This document shows positions 28,677-41,290 of a DNA stretch of 64,000 nucleotides, piece by piece (position 1 is the first letter of the stretch; every line of letters begins with the position of its first letter). Position numbers and translations under genes: made by a program. Source of the stretch: Hermodice carunculata (lineage: Eukaryota; Annelida; Polychaeta; Eunicida; Amphinomidae); NCBI GenBank assembly GCA_964020975.1, contig OZ026622.1, positions 89,560,962 to 89,624,961 on the forward strand, written 5' to 3'. The notes beneath the pieces were generated by a model that worked only from the letters and a program-made list of their open reading frames with translations, was not told the origin of the DNA and did not search any database.

Positions 28677-28875
28677 CTGAAGACCCTTTAATTTCTTTGG
28701 GCTGATACAGCCTATGTCAAAAATTTACAGAGGAACGTGTGCAATATGGACAATAGTACTTCCATATGTATATGGGTTAGACAGGGACAGGTTAGCTTAT
28801 GGAGAGTAAAGAGTTCGGACTGCGGAATAGGGTATTGACTTCTAGGAAGTGGTTCTAGGCAAAAAGACACAAATG

Positions 28876-29069
<194 letters not shown>

Positions 29070-29409
29070 ACTTCTTAGCTAAATAAAAGTACTTGAATTA
29101 CATATACTTTTTTGTTTGTTTGTTGAGAAAGCATAGGATTCTGAAAATACTATTTTTCAAGCAAGTGCCTCTTTCTTCTAAGAAACTACGTTGTCAATGC
29201 GACGACTGATAAGTTCATAACAAAGTTAAAGAAAAGACAAAGAAGTATGCTATTATTTAAGTTCATAAACAATATATGTGCAATAATAAACAAAAAACAC
29301 AATATGAAAATGAATGCTGTGCTGCTAAACCAAGGTCAGTTTCGGCTAAATGTAGCAGTTGGCATTATCAGACATGATGCTGTCAAGTTATTTTTTTCGT
29401 TATTTGCAG

Positions 29410-29646
29410 ATTTTTTGCCTGAACATATCCAATGTGAGGTTGCGTTGCTTTTCCATAGAAACACAACTGAAACAATGGAAAATGAAATCTGCGCCATTGA
29501 TAACAGAAGCTACTCGGCGTGGGAGGAAAGAAGTTATAATTGCACAAAACAACTGGTAGGACGTTATGTGATAGTGCTGAACAAGAAACCTAATGTATAT
29601 GGACTTCAAGTGTGTGAAGTTGAAGTTTTTGGAAAGTGGATCGGTG
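29410..29646 (+). CDS. Receptor gene module 1, FTP exon b
   Basis: This exon gives the C-terminal half (79 residues) of the split FTP domain. Hallmarks are QLVGRYVIVLNKK and VCEVEVFGKW, the standard closing strands of F5/8C- and fucolectin-like domains. The exon starts after TTTGCAG. The consensus donor GTATGT at 29647 gives phase 1. I do not see the HX24RXDX4K/R fucose-binding motif of F-type lectins, so sugar binding is not implied. A CAIDN...NC pair may form the loop disulphide. Confidence 0.9.
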
Positions 29647-29936
29647 GTATGTATTTCTTGACAGTTAAAACTAGTTCTCTGTTAAAACCGAGCAAAACTA
29701 CCTGGTGTAAAATGTCTTCTTCAACGTTTTGCGACACTGAAATCTACAGTGGAGAATACTTTGGAGACCAACTATGGAAAAAAATATTAGGTTAAAATGA
29801 GACGTAAATATTATTCCTTACGGATTGGGCAGACCCACGCTTGATAACCCGTGGTTTCGACCAGGATACACGGAGTAAGGGTTAAAATAGTTCCGCATCA
29901 CTTACAGCTTTGATAATTACGTCTGCCTGACTATCA

Positions 29937-30006
29937 TTCTGTCTGTCTGTCTGTCTGTCTGTATGCATGTATGTATGTATGTATGTATGTATGTATGTAT
30001 GTATGT
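29937..30006. repeat. (CTGT)n-(ATGT)n microsatellite
   Basis: Short tetranucleotide repeat in the intron between FTP exon b and the IWRP exon of module 1. Confidence 0.95.
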
Positions 30007-30222
30007 GTGTACATCAGCGTGTTGAAAGCATGATATGGAACAAAAACGTTTCAAATTCGTTGCCGTCTCAAAATACTAGGATTCATTTGATACTGCCTAT
30101 GATTTTTACATAAATTTCAAAAGAGACTTAATTTGCATTTGCACAATAACAGGTGCTGAACATTGCTATTTCAAAGCAACCTATCAAGCTATGGGGTACC
30201 CCCAAATAACATTGAATTTCAG

Positions 30223-30699
30223 AAATGGTTGACACTGAGCCTGTGTCTGGCTTACACGGGAACGGAAGTTGGATTATGCCCTACGTTTTACTGCTGAATG
30301 CTGGGATAGGTGTTGGACTAAAAGGAAAACTTGTTGCATGGCTACTGTACGTGAATCCCCCACACGTGGCAAAAAATGTTAGCCTGCAGATATGGCGACC
30401 GAACGGCACACAGGACACGTTTAATCTCGTAAATGCTACGACTCTGAACTGCACTTGTCAAAAACACGTGATTATCCTCTTAAAACCGAATGACACTTTT
30501 ATGATAGAACCGGGTGACGCAATAGGACTAGAAGTCTTTAGCGAAAATCCAATAGCGTATAATACTGAACCTTGTGGAAGACCTGCATTGATCGGCCACC
30601 GTTCGGAGAATGGACCTGCCGTTCAATTTTCTCAGCTTCATGACAACGAGAATGCAGATTGCAGATCATATTCTCTAGCAGTGATAATACAAGAATGTG
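30223..30699 (+). CDS. Receptor gene module 1, IWRP domain exon (unrecognised domain)
   Basis: A 159-residue domain encoded by one exon, phase 1-1 (acceptor TTTCAG, donor GTGAGT). It starts MVDTEPVSG. Conserved landmarks shared with the exons at 44868 and 54941 are a GKLVAWLLY-type strand, LQIWRPNG, a HVIILL strand, IEPGDAIGLEV, NPIAYNTEPCG and CRSYSLAVIIQEC. The predominance of short hydrophobic strands suggests a secreted beta-sandwich. I cannot assign it to a Pfam family from memory. It has three cysteines shared by all copies (EPC, CRSY, EC) plus two of its own (CTC). Confidence 0.85.
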
Positions 30700-31664
30700 G
30701 TGAGTATCTCTCGCTCACACCGAAAGGACGATAGGAGCTACATATGATTACACATGTCAGATCTTGCTTAAATAGGCCAAGTTGACATCTCATGTGAGCA
30801 GTCCCGTGAATCTTGGCCTATGTTTTGGACAGAGGACATTAGGGACAGGAAGTGACCTTTCCTCACTCCACTCTCTGGTACCCAGAATCAGAGTTCTCTT
30901 TTTATCACCTTTAAAGGCCAATTGTTGTGGAAGCTTTAAGGGCTAATTTTTGTGGAAAAAATAAACAGCACAGTCTATTGGCGATAGGAAACACAAGGAA
31001 ACCACTAAATAAGCTATGCTGCCATCCATAGCAGTTACGTCTTTTATTTCAAGTCTGACCTCTGTACATTTCTATGATCAGTGAGAGAAAGTTAGCCCTA
31101 ATGGTATGTGGCCCAGATAGAGGCAGGTCTTTGGTTTAAACATATTTTATTTGGAATCACAATTGGCAGGTCTTTACTGGGGCATGCTCAGCTGAGATGC
31201 CTATTTGGCTCATTCAAAACTCCCAAAATATTTTATCGCAGATCTTAAAAACGAAACAAAAACTTTTGGGTATCTTTTTCGTTCTGTCGTCAGACAAAGC
31301 TTACATATTTCAAAACCAGTACACAGCCATATGTAAGTAGTAAAGACAGAATTAAGTCAGCCACACTGGAGCTATCTTTTTGCCGTCATATGAATCTTTT
31401 CAACGGTATTTTAGATGCACACTTGCTCTTCATTTATGAAAGATATGATCACTAATGCAAAGAATACATGATTGCTTAAATAAAAATTCTTCAAGCTTTC
31501 TTATTATATGTAAGAAATAGATAGTGAAACACAAAGGCAGGGGCAGTATAGAACTTGTTAAGTGCTTTTATTGATGTTGATGATACTGAAGTGTTGCAGT
31601 ACATTTGACATTTTGGGATATGCATTTGCACAGTGTCATGCAGGAATCTATATTTCTTAAAAAG
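30700..31664. other. Intron, nothing firm
   Basis: Unique-looking AT-rich sequence. I see no repeat family, exon or transposon protein. Confidence 0.5.
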
Positions 31665-31784
31665 CTTGCGACTTGCATCCCTGTCTAAACGGTGGCTCCT
31701 GCATCAACGATTCGTTCAACAGAACATGCGATAAAGCTGTGTGCGTGTGTTCGGTTGGCTTCACAGGAAACAGATGCCAAACAG
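31665..31784 (+). CDS. Receptor gene module 1, 7-cysteine EGF exon
   Basis: An EGF-like domain of 40 residues: CDLHPC, NGGSC, then RTC, AVCVC and GFTGNRC. The PC, NGG and GFTG signatures are classical, but there is one cysteine (RTC) more than the usual six. The same extra cysteine is present in the equivalent exons at 46141 and 56334. The preceding IWRP exon ends two residues before with its own cysteine. Acceptor TTAAAAAG, donor GTAAAT, phase 1-1. Confidence 0.9.
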
Positions 31785-34060
31785 GTAAATGTCGTCTGTG
31801 TCCATGTGGTACTTTCATCTGTTGTTGTGCATACACAATAAAATTGATTTGATGTTTGAGAAAATGCCGGGAAAGGTACGCGAGACTGCACCACAACAGA
31901 TTCAATACAGCCATTATATTCAGATAGGTGTGCCAAACATCAATGCATGTCCGGTAACAAAAGTGGATTGGGACATTCAGAAATCACCGTAACCATAATA
32001 ATCAGCTTGTCTTTATTATGTTATGGCATTTTGAACAACTTTTTTTAAAGTTACTATCAAATGAGATTATTATGGGAGGTGTATTCTGCGTGCTACATGT
32101 ATATTGTCTACTTTAGTGTGTCGAAGTGTCGTTCGACGTTTTCACATCACTTCCTTCATTCCAGTGCGGTTAGTTCAAAATTAAATTGCACTGAATTCAC
32201 TGGACAGAGTTCGCTGCAAAAAGACATGACGATTGTTTTTTATTTTGATAAGGCAATACTGTTTTCTTGTGATTTGTATTGTTTGGAACGGTACAAGCAA
32301 ACACAAGTTATTTTGAAGGACACGTTTCAGACAACATCCCAGTGCAATGAATCAACACCGCCAGAAAATAGTTTCTGTCCAAACCAAACCAAACCAAACC
32401 AAACCACACCACACCACACCTCACCACACCACACCACACACACCCCAAAAAACAAAACAAAAAAAAAAAACAAAACAAAAAACAAAAAAAAAACAAAACA
32501 AAAAAAAACAAACCAAAAAAAAAAAAAAAAAAAAAACCAAAAAAAACCCAAACCCACCCCCCCCCCCCAAAAAAAAACAACACCCCCGACATAGATACAC
32601 CTTTTATTGTTGAGAAAGAAAGTTGGAAACATCTTGAAAGTTGTTTGAATGTTAGTTTGAGGAGTACTGAGGCTCTATATAACCGCGCTTTAAAGGCTTC
32701 ACTAGGTGCAACAACTAACGGCTCAGGTTAGATTCACACGGTGCGATTTTTCTGCGATTGTTTACGATAGAATAATGTAGGAAGTTATGGGCGATTGTGA
32801 TCAGTAGTACCTCCACAACTGCAGTCGTTGTATCTCTCACATGCTTCGAATTCTGAATTACGATTTCCATGTAGCCTGGTACAATTTTGTGCGGTTTCAG
32901 GGCGCAAAAATTGCATCCGCCATACACCCTCTACAATTCCCTGCAATTCGTCTGCGTCTCACACACTACAATTCATTACGATATGACAAGATAACCAATG
33001 AATACCTGGGATACAGCTACAAAATTTTGAACATGTATAAAACTCCACTGTGTCATGCAACTCTAGAATGCAAACCGACTGAAATTGGTTCGCAGACACG
33101 CTAACACGGGACAATATTAAGTAAAGATGATATACGATATCATGTCCTCTCCTAGACAGGTTTGCGATATGGTTTATTTTATAAAGATGATATACGATAA
33201 CATGTCGCCTCCTAGACAGTGTTGCGATATGGTTTATCTAATAAAGATGACATACGCTATCATGTCGCTTCCTAGACAGGTTTGCGATATGGTTTATTTA
33301 ATGCATTGCTTGCAAGTGGTATTTAATGGGAATTAAAGATGATCAAGTGGACATAGAATAAAAAATATAATTTCACGAGATCAAAGCGTGTGATATATAA
33401 ATAATTAATCCTAATCTGACGATTCCGTGTAAGAGCAAATCCTTGTATTTTCATTTGGCTATTGCCACTTTGGAACTTTAGGTTTCTTTGTAAGTGCTGT
33501 TTTTGCATAATTGGACACGACTCAATAACCTACCACTTGCATGGGCATTCAAGCTGTAAACAAGACATCATCCACAGTATTAAATCCACGAGGTTCGTGC
33601 CATTCAATAAGAACTATCTTTTTAAGACCCATTGCAAGTAGCTGTTAAAATGTTACACATGTAACAGACCACAACAATCCAGCAATACGTGTGAATGTGT
33701 CCATATTTACGCGTGAATGTGTCTATCTTGATGTCTAAACAGTTGACTATTTGAGTTACGAAAGAACGACAGTGTGCCATAGCACATGGGCACATCCAAG
33801 CACACGCTTTCGGCATGCTATTTTCAAATCCCTGTCTACTTCTAAAACTGTATTACGTATGCAAACACAACAGGTTATCACATCACCATATATATTTGGG
33901 CATGGGTGACTTAACTCGCATAACCTGCAATTAATATTTTAAGCAACCATCCCTTGAAATAGAATATGGATTTTCTGCTGATATTTCATGTTTCGTGCAT
34001 TTCCTTACGCTTTAACATGAAGCAGTTTTTACGTATTAACTCGAATGTGATTGATTTCAG
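31785..34060. other. Intron with A/C-rich tract and a 60-bp triplicate
   Basis: An A/C-rich low-complexity tract spans about 32380-32587. The rest is unremarkable except for a three-copy 60-bp tandem repeat at 33121-33300, listed separately. Confidence 0.6.
33121..33300 (+). repeat. 60-bp tandem repeat x3
   Basis: Three consecutive copies of exactly 60 bases each, with landmarks AAAGATGATATACGATA, CCTAGACAG and GCGATATGGTTTAT. The frame stays open through all three (20 residues per unit), but no gene context supports translation. Confidence 0.95.
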
Positions 34061-34186
34061 ACGTGGACGATTGCAAGAGCGACTCATGTTCAAACAATGG
34101 TTCGTGCCAAGATCTTGTTAATGGGTTCAGTTGTAACTGCAGTAGCACTGGTTTCTGGGGAACCAACTGCCAACACAGATACACAG
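34061..34186 (+). CDS. Receptor gene module 1, second EGF exon
   Basis: A six-cysteine EGF of 42 residues beginning DVDDC, with SNNGSC and [11 protein letters not shown]. The leading DVDD and the NGFSC stretch resemble the calcium-binding EGF pattern, though one consensus position is not exact. Acceptor TTTCAG, donor GTGGGA, phase 1-1. It is followed only 325 bases later by the FN2 exon that opens module 2. Confidence 0.9.
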
Positions 34187-34511
34187 GTGGGAGAAGTGTC
34201 TATAATCTTTGTGTAAATAAAAGTGACATTTGAACATACAGTAATCAAGAGATGTACAGGTTTATGTGTTACATTTTATATTTTTTCATATCAATATTGA
34301 TTTTGCTGGGTACATCACTTAGGTGCTGGGACATTGAGAGTGTTTTTGGCTTTATTTACGACACGCAAAACTATTGTATCAGCTGCCAATTATGCCTTCT
34401 AACATTGGTCATCACTAAACAGTTCGACCCCCAAAAGACGCTTGGCTTGTGAGCGAGTGTTTTTTACATGACTATTTACTGCTACGTTGCAGACTTCATT
34501 TTATTTTACAG

Positions 34512-34697
34512 TGTCAATGATCCGAACATATGAAGCAAATGAGGGAGGAACCAATTACACTGCTAATTGTACCTTTCCATTTTTGTTCAATAACACTTGG
34601 CATCATAATTGCATTGTGACGAACTCAAGCGCCTCCTGGTGTGCAACGACGAACAACTACCCACTTGATCTAAAATCTGGATTGTGTATCCCTGCAG
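34512..34697 (+). CDS. Receptor gene module 2, FN2 exon
   Basis: An FN2 domain of 62 residues with CTFPFLF, HHNC, SWCATT and GLC, the four FN2 cysteines. The start VSMIRTY matches VSEIRTS and SISIRTY in the other two FN2 exons. The canonical tryptophan before the last cysteine is replaced (KSGLC). N-glycosylation sequons are present (NYT, NCT, NNT, NSS). Acceptor TTTTACAG, donor GTAAAT, phase 1-1. Confidence 0.9.
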
Positions 34698-35456
34698 GTA
34701 AATTAGGATTGTGTATCGATGTAGACAAAAACGAATAGTTAATGTCCCTAGCGAGACAACTGACCGTCAACCTTTCGCAAATCTGTAATGTCTGTGCTGT
34801 AGTCCGGCAGAAGTTTGGGTTCACCTGACATAGTTTTTGATGTTTGATTTATGACTACTGGGTCACACAAAGTCAGAAAATGCCGGGTGACATCTTGTCA
34901 CCCTTGAGCATTTTAAAATATGGATGGTTATTCATTTAGCCCTCCCCCTTCCCCCAAACTTGATTTTTTCACCACAAGCTGACAATATATTTCAAAATGA
35001 TTATTCGAATTGATAATTGGATGACCTCTTACCTCCAAATAGATAGCACAAAACAAAAAAGTGTTCCATACTGTGACCTTGAAGTGAACTTGACCTTCAC
35101 ATGACCTTTACCTGTCAATTGTTCTATTAGTTTGAGACTACTATGTTTTTTCTGGTTTTGTACATGCATGTGGTATAGACGTTAAACAGTTGGTACATGT
35201 AGTATTATCCTGAAAATTCTCTTTGACCTTGACCTTGGTCATGACCTTGATAGGCCTTCAGTCTTCAAAAAGTTGGTTTCCAGGCACTTATGAATTTTCG
35301 TAATGTGGCAAATCATGTTTGATTTGTTTGCAGGTGAAAAGGTAGTGGCTGACATATAAGTTTTGTTTTTCTTACAGGTAAGCAATTGTAGTAGCCGATG
35401 AATCAATCAGTAATGTAAACATGCAGCGTATTTACAGTACTGTCGAACTACCTTTT

Positions 35457-36230
35457 TACCCTCCGCACATAAAGTGCCGGAGGGTATAGTCGTCCCCTGG
35501 GTCGTCCGTCAGTCCGTCCGTCTTGTCAACGTTACCACGATATTTAAAAAAAAAAATATTCACCGTAGCTGTACCAAATTTTTGTCACAGAAGTACCGTA
35601 TGATGGACCACGTTTCCACTGAAAACCACATTCCTGTGATTATTTTTAAACTTTTAGTGAAACTTTTAATGTATTTATTTGAAGGCCGTATGAGTGGCGT
35701 CAACCCTGACGACGTTAATGCGATATCCAATAAAATGTTGACTGCAGGTTTACCAAATTTTTGTCAGAGATGCATTCTATGATGGACTATGTTCCTATTT
35801 AAAGCCAGGGTCTTGTGATAGTGTTTTACCTTTTTATGGTACTCTTAATGTATTTATTTGAAAGCCGTCTGAGTGGCGTCAACCCTGTAGACATTACCGA
35901 GATGTCTCCAATAATATTTACGCCAGCTTTTTATGAAACTTTAAACTATTTAAAGTCAATGCCATCTGAGTGGTGTATAAGGGGAGGACGTTACCATAAT
36001 ATCTCAACAAGGATCCAATGCAGCTTCACCATTTTTTTTCTTCAGAGGTGCACATTATCGTGGACCACATTTCTGTTGAAAACCAGCTTCCTCTTGTTAT
36101 TTTAAAACACATCCAAAATTGCTCTTTCATTTCATAGACAACAATATGGAAATTGTATGTAAAGTATTCTACTGCGAAATCTAAAAAAATGCAGAATTGA
36201 TGAAAAAAAAGATTGTGGGCGCGGAGGGTA
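35457..36230. mobile_element. Small nested MITE-like element with CCCTCCGC ends
   Basis: The left end reads TA-CCCTCCGC and the right end GCGGAGGG-TA, giving inverted ends plus a TA duplication. Inside is a ~175-bp unit (landmark GAGTGGCGTCAACCCTG at about 35691 and 35871) with diverged copies. Non-coding. Confidence 0.55.
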
Positions 36231-38601
36231 ATCTGTTAAATTATGGCTTGAATTTTTGCTTGCAGGTAGACATGTAGCATAGTGACTGTAGAAATGAGAA
36301 AGACTGATGCCAAATTTTAACTTTTTCTGCAATTTAACTTTTTATTTTTTTAGGAATTTTACAGAAAAGAAAAACGGTATTATCAAATATAGATATGTAT
36401 TTTGGATTTTAGAATTTATTGTGAACACATCTTAGTCTGTAAGAAAGTATTCTGCGACAATTCTAAAAGGGCTTTGTTAAATACTTAGAGTTGATCTTAA
36501 ATAACACCCTTAGTTCTGCAGTCTATATTGTGGTTTTCATTTTACTCTGAAAGATAGCTTTTTCCAATTTAAGTGTTGATGAAATCCGTTTGCGTCCGTC
36601 CGCTAGACTTTTCACATTTTCCACTTCTAAAAAATCGTTGCAGGAATGTTTTGATTTTGAAAATGGATGTTCCGTAGGTGGTTCTCTACCAAGTTTGAGA
36701 AAATGATGATGTAATATTTTCTTATTTTTTGATAAAATATTTTTACTTTATTTAATTAAAAAAATGAACTTTCTTCTCAAAAACTGCTAAGCCAATTGCT
36801 TTGATATTGCATGCAGAATCACCAGAGGTTATGTAGTTCACAGTTTGAACATTATGTGGCGCTGCGTGTTTTCTTATTTTGTATGAATTTTGTGTACTGA
36901 GGCTATTTTTGTCTTCATCTCCAGAACGGCTATAGAATTGTTCGAACTGTTATCATAATATAATCTGACTAAAGATGACGCAAGTTGGCGAAAATAATGA
37001 GGATATGTTAATTTTTGATGAAGCTGCTGGGCATCAGACTTTTGGACAGTGTCCCGGTAGCACTACAATTGTGCAGGCATGTAGCAATACAGTGCATGTG
37101 TTGTAATACTGTCAAAATGATTTTTTGTGGAATGCTTTAATTTAAGACAGTTGTTTCCTAGGTGGGCCTGTATATTGTTTTTGCTATTTGATTTTGCACA
37201 TGGATGTTCCCCAGTTAGTTCTGTACCAAGTCTGCGAAAAAGATAATAATACAATTATCTATTGATTTATAATTCATAATTTTTAAGCGTTATTGCCCCC
37301 CCCCCCCCAAAAAAAAACAAGACCCCGAGAGTTTTACTCCCTTGCTTTATCGGCCAACGGGATTTTGTTGTTGTCATGTCGGTGCATGCGGGAATACGTC
37401 GAACCATATCCCCCCCCCCTCCGCGTTTTCTTGTGGACCCAATAACTCTTACAGTAGAAATTGAGCTGTTGTCATGAAACCTGTACTGTAGAAGCGTGTT
37501 ATTAGAAAATTAAGTGAATTTGACTTTCAGCGACCTTGACCAAGGTCACCAGGGGTCAGGAGATATATTCACTTGTGGGATAGAATAAATTGTAAGAATT
37601 GGAGCTACAAAAAGGAAACTTATACTGTTGGAGCATTTTATTAGAATCTTGATAGGGTTCGACATTCAGTGATGTTGACTTATTATTAAGGTCACCAGGG
37701 GTCATCATCAGTCGCGATATTGTAAAAACTGCTTTGTTTGAAGGCACATAGATGTTGCTCGGGCTAACATTCATCAGATGTGTCAAAGGATGGCCAAGCA
37801 AAACTGTGTGTCTTTTGACAGTGAATGTTTAGTAGAGTTCAAGTCTTTTTTCTTCCTGACTCCACGAGTCTTATATATTGGCTTATATCTTGGTAAGTGT
37901 GGATCTTAGACCCACAACTACTACTAAACACTACTAGAAATGTACATATGATGTTGTTTATTTTGATCTTTAGTGAGCTTGGAAGGACAAACTGACACAG
38001 TGGCTTACATCTTTGTAATGGTAGATCCTCGGCCCATGGTTATTCTTGAACATTACTAGGAATGTTCCTATATGTTTTTTCTTGGTGTTCTTAATTTTGA
38101 TTTTGAATGAACTTCAGAGCTCACACTGACATATTGGCCTATATCTTGGTAATAATTAAAGCTTCAGTCAACTATTGATAAGTACTTGTACAGTTCATAT
38201 AAAGATTACTTAAGTCTGCACTGGCGGAGTTAGATTCCAGTCAGCAGAGCACAGAATCATCATGATCTTTCCGTCTTGTTTTAACTCCAATATGTATTTT
38301 TGAAGCTGTTAATGACCATCTAGACTCTAATTTTGTAACACGTTTAAAGAATTTTTGACTATTTGAGATCAACAAGCTTGTGTAGTGTCGGCACATGTAT
38401 AGTTTATTTAGGTTGACCATCAGCTTGCCCAGTTCGGAACGTGTATTTCTTGACCTTGGGGTCATGTGATAGTCAAGGTCACTTCAGGTACAGATGGTTA
38501 AATAGATCCCACATACCCAAAACTGTAGTTTTGTGGTTTCAGGTACATGGTTGTCTATCGCAAGTTTACATATTTTCTGTTTTGTTTTTTGTTTTTGTTA
38601 T

Positions 38602-38793
38602 AATTTTTTTCAAATGGGGGGGGGGGGGGGGGGGTAAACCAGGCAAAATATCAAAATGCTCAAGGGTGACAGGATGTCACCGGGCATTTATTAGAAGTAT
38701 ATGCCAAGGTCCCTCAAAAATCATTAAAAAAACAAAAACAAACAAACAAAACAAAATAAAAAACTATAGACAACAAACACAGGTACAGATCAA

Positions 38794-38836
<43 letters not shown>
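38602..38836. repeat. Poly-G, A-rich and (AT)n runs
   Basis: A G run at about 38616-38634, an A/C-rich tract at 38725-38765 and an (AT)n run at about 38800-38834. Confidence 0.9.
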
Positions 38837-38839
<3 letters not shown>

Positions 38840-39375
38840 TTATTCTTCAACAAGGTACAGTAAAACGTGTGACATAGAATCAAATTAAAGCATAGTACAA
38901 TCTGTCCTCGATGCATGTGACTTTGCATGATACCTTAAAGTCGACAAAATTTGCATAACCAGGTAATGCTAGAATGAAACAAGATATCTACACACTTGGG
39001 GTGAATGCTAAAGAGTTGCCATGCTACTTTACATTATTAACTGTACATGCAAATTCATTTGAATTGATATAGTATTTATGTGCAGAATGTTGCAGAGTTG
39101 TTAAACCCATTTACCTTGTTTACAATGCAGGCTTGTTTGAAAGGAAATACCTATTTGCATAGAATTTAATGATAGTAATATATTCAATCCTCATGTTTGA
39201 ACTAATGGATTATATCGAGAAAATAAGACGTACACAATATGGCAAAAGAAAAAAACCAAAGCAAAAAAACACACAAAAAACAACAACAACAACAACAACA
39301 AACAAAAACAAAAAAAAAACAAAAAAACAAAAAAAAATCAGATCAAATCTTGCATTTATCTGCCGGACTACAGCA

Positions 39376-41290
39376 GGGAAATAATAAATAGATAAATTTC
39401 CCCAACACACATAGAGGCTTATGCGTGTCACGAATAAGAGTATCCATGCATTCTTCTGCATAAAATTAGTCACGTGATGCCTGTCCATTTTGACTAGGTT
39501 ATGACGTCATAAACAAGTGAAAAAGATAGGGTGACGAAATGTGACATTTTGGTACTTATTTTGGAGTCGAGGAAACCTCGACCGTCCATGTTTTGGCAAA
39601 ACCTCAACAGAGATCAATCCCATTGATTAGAGGGGTCACATGAGCAACAAAGCAGCCAATGTATGTTGCGCAAGTGGCGCAATGTTTGGAAGTAGTTTGG
39701 TACTGTGACATTGCCAAGCGGTTACTTATGGTATGGTCCCTAGAAATCCCTTATCTTGACCGCTTATAAATTTTATGTCCAAACCATTTTGCCTATTTTT
39801 CAGGCATTTTTGTTTTTTGATACGATTTATATAACATATGTTGTGTACAGTTGAGCAAAATTTAAAGCGCTAACTCGGGAATACAGCAGAAAAAAAATTA
39901 GAAAATATATAGCCACTCTTGCCAAAGTACGGAAAAAGCATGTGTTTGCTTACAGGCATGAGGCATACGACAAGGCCTGTTGCCAATCAAACGGTTACGC
40001 GGCACCGCTTCGAAAGCCGCGAAGTAGCCCATTAATGCGTAATGGTGGTGATGGGCATGCGTGCTTGCGACACGCAGACATGTGACGGCGGTGGTAACGA
40101 AATGAACAATACAGATTTGAAAGCATGGTTCTGAATAAGAGCAAACTTACAAATAAGTAACTAAAATGACACGAGTCAGACGTTAAAACCAAAAGATAAG
40201 ATAAAACTAAAAAGAAGATTTGCTACAAAGCAGATCTGTCTGTGTGCTTCCAAAATTTGCATAAATTGAAATGCCACAACTTCTGCTTTTGATTCACTGG
40301 ATGCAACTACAGCACTAACACATAAATGGAAGTTGGAATGACACCTGTACCTATAATATATAGTTTTAAAGGTATTCAACATTTAAACTGTTCAAGTGTC
40401 CCTAATTAGCATAAATTATCTGCATTTTTTGCGGCCTGTACTTGCTATCTCAAATAGCTTAACTTTTTGCAATGACAATATGTCGAAATATATTTCAAAT
40501 GTACAGACTTCAAGTCTGGTAGGCCCGAAATAAATATGTGCTCAAATGGTATCATAGTGAGCTGGTAGTCTGTTTGCTCGTTTCACGTCATCAGATTTCG
40601 GCACAACACATTGATGTTAGCACCACTAGGAAGTTTAGAGATCATGCGCTGTCTAGAATTAAGCAAACAACAGCCCAGGTGTTTTTGTTTGGTTCGTTGT
40701 TTGTACCCCTCCCCCCCCCCCCCCGCCTTGCACAGCCACCTAAAATTTGCTTTAATGTTGAAAAGATGATTCTTTCAGTAGTGTAGTTCGTGAATGTGCA
40801 AATGATAATCAGGTGAATATAATTTGCAAGCAACAGAAAGTCATTCAACTTTGTAACCAGAGAGTGCATTCAATCGATCAAAACGTGACCTAACGTCAGC
40901 CTGTATCCTGTGATAAGAAAGACAGGTCTTGGCAACCAAAATTTCCACTTTTGAAATAAAATTTGTGCGAAAAGACTTATTTGTTTCATAATACACCACC
41001 CATTCACTACATTTGGTATATGATCTCCTATGGGGCAAGGAGGCCAGCGAGAAGAGAGGGCCTCCTGTGGTCTCCAGTCCAGAGGAACTTATAGAGAAGT
41101 GAGTTTTTGATGGGATCAAGTTTTTGAGTAGATACGATCTAAAAAGACCATATGCCAAGTCTAGAGGATAGGGAAGTATTTATAACAGATATAGAAATTA
41201 TTATAAATTACTCAGTTTAAAGAAAGATGGCGACAGAACAGACATTGGGCCATCCAAGGTATGTACGCGTGGTTCGCCTAACCGTTTCAG
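39376..41290. other. Intron, minor repeats only
   Basis: One diverged unit of the 145-bp repeat family lies at about 40250-40410 and a C run near 40711-40724. No exon or transposon protein is recognised up to the acceptor at 41290. Confidence 0.5.

Larger units (their letters stand above)
24824..28760 (+). mobile_element. Penelope-like retroelement with upstream GIY-YIG (Naiad/Hydra type), broken
   Basis: Parts in order are a cysteine-rich start (CNCLFC, about 24833), a GIY-YIG-type endonuclease region with [17 protein letters not shown] (24967-25017) and the CNHF...H motif, a basic linker, and then a reverse transcriptase. The RT shows IPKLHKNPFKSRF, KGIPMGSNCFPLLADLYL and the catalytic ARYIDDIA near 26749-26772. 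The product ends at 27222. Having GIY-YIG before the RT, not after it, is the published hallmark of the Naiad/Hydra clade; canonical Penelope elements have it at the C-terminus. About three ~313-bp direct repeats start at the 3' end of the ORF. The copy is dead, with several breaks, but similar enough to be of moderate age. Its 5' limit is uncertain. Confidence 0.8.
34794..39375. mobile_element. Inverted-repeat-bounded 4.6-kb region, probably a non-autonomous element
   Basis: Two pairs of inverted segments lie in matching order. The outer pair is 34794-34811 with 39359-39375 (GCTGTAGTCCGGCAGA). The inner pair is 34880-34920 with 38646-38687 (ATGCCGGGTGACATCTTGTC and onward). The interior is made of GACCTTGACC-type repeats, diverged 'CTGGACCGATTT'-style repeats and a smaller nested element. 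No transposase is seen. It occupies most of the intron between FN2 and FTP exon a of module 2. Confidence 0.55.

Noticed and set aside
28600-28700. Hammerhead ribozyme in the retroelement tail
   Set aside because: GAAAC and CTGAAGA are present, but the stems needed to join them in hammerhead order are absent.
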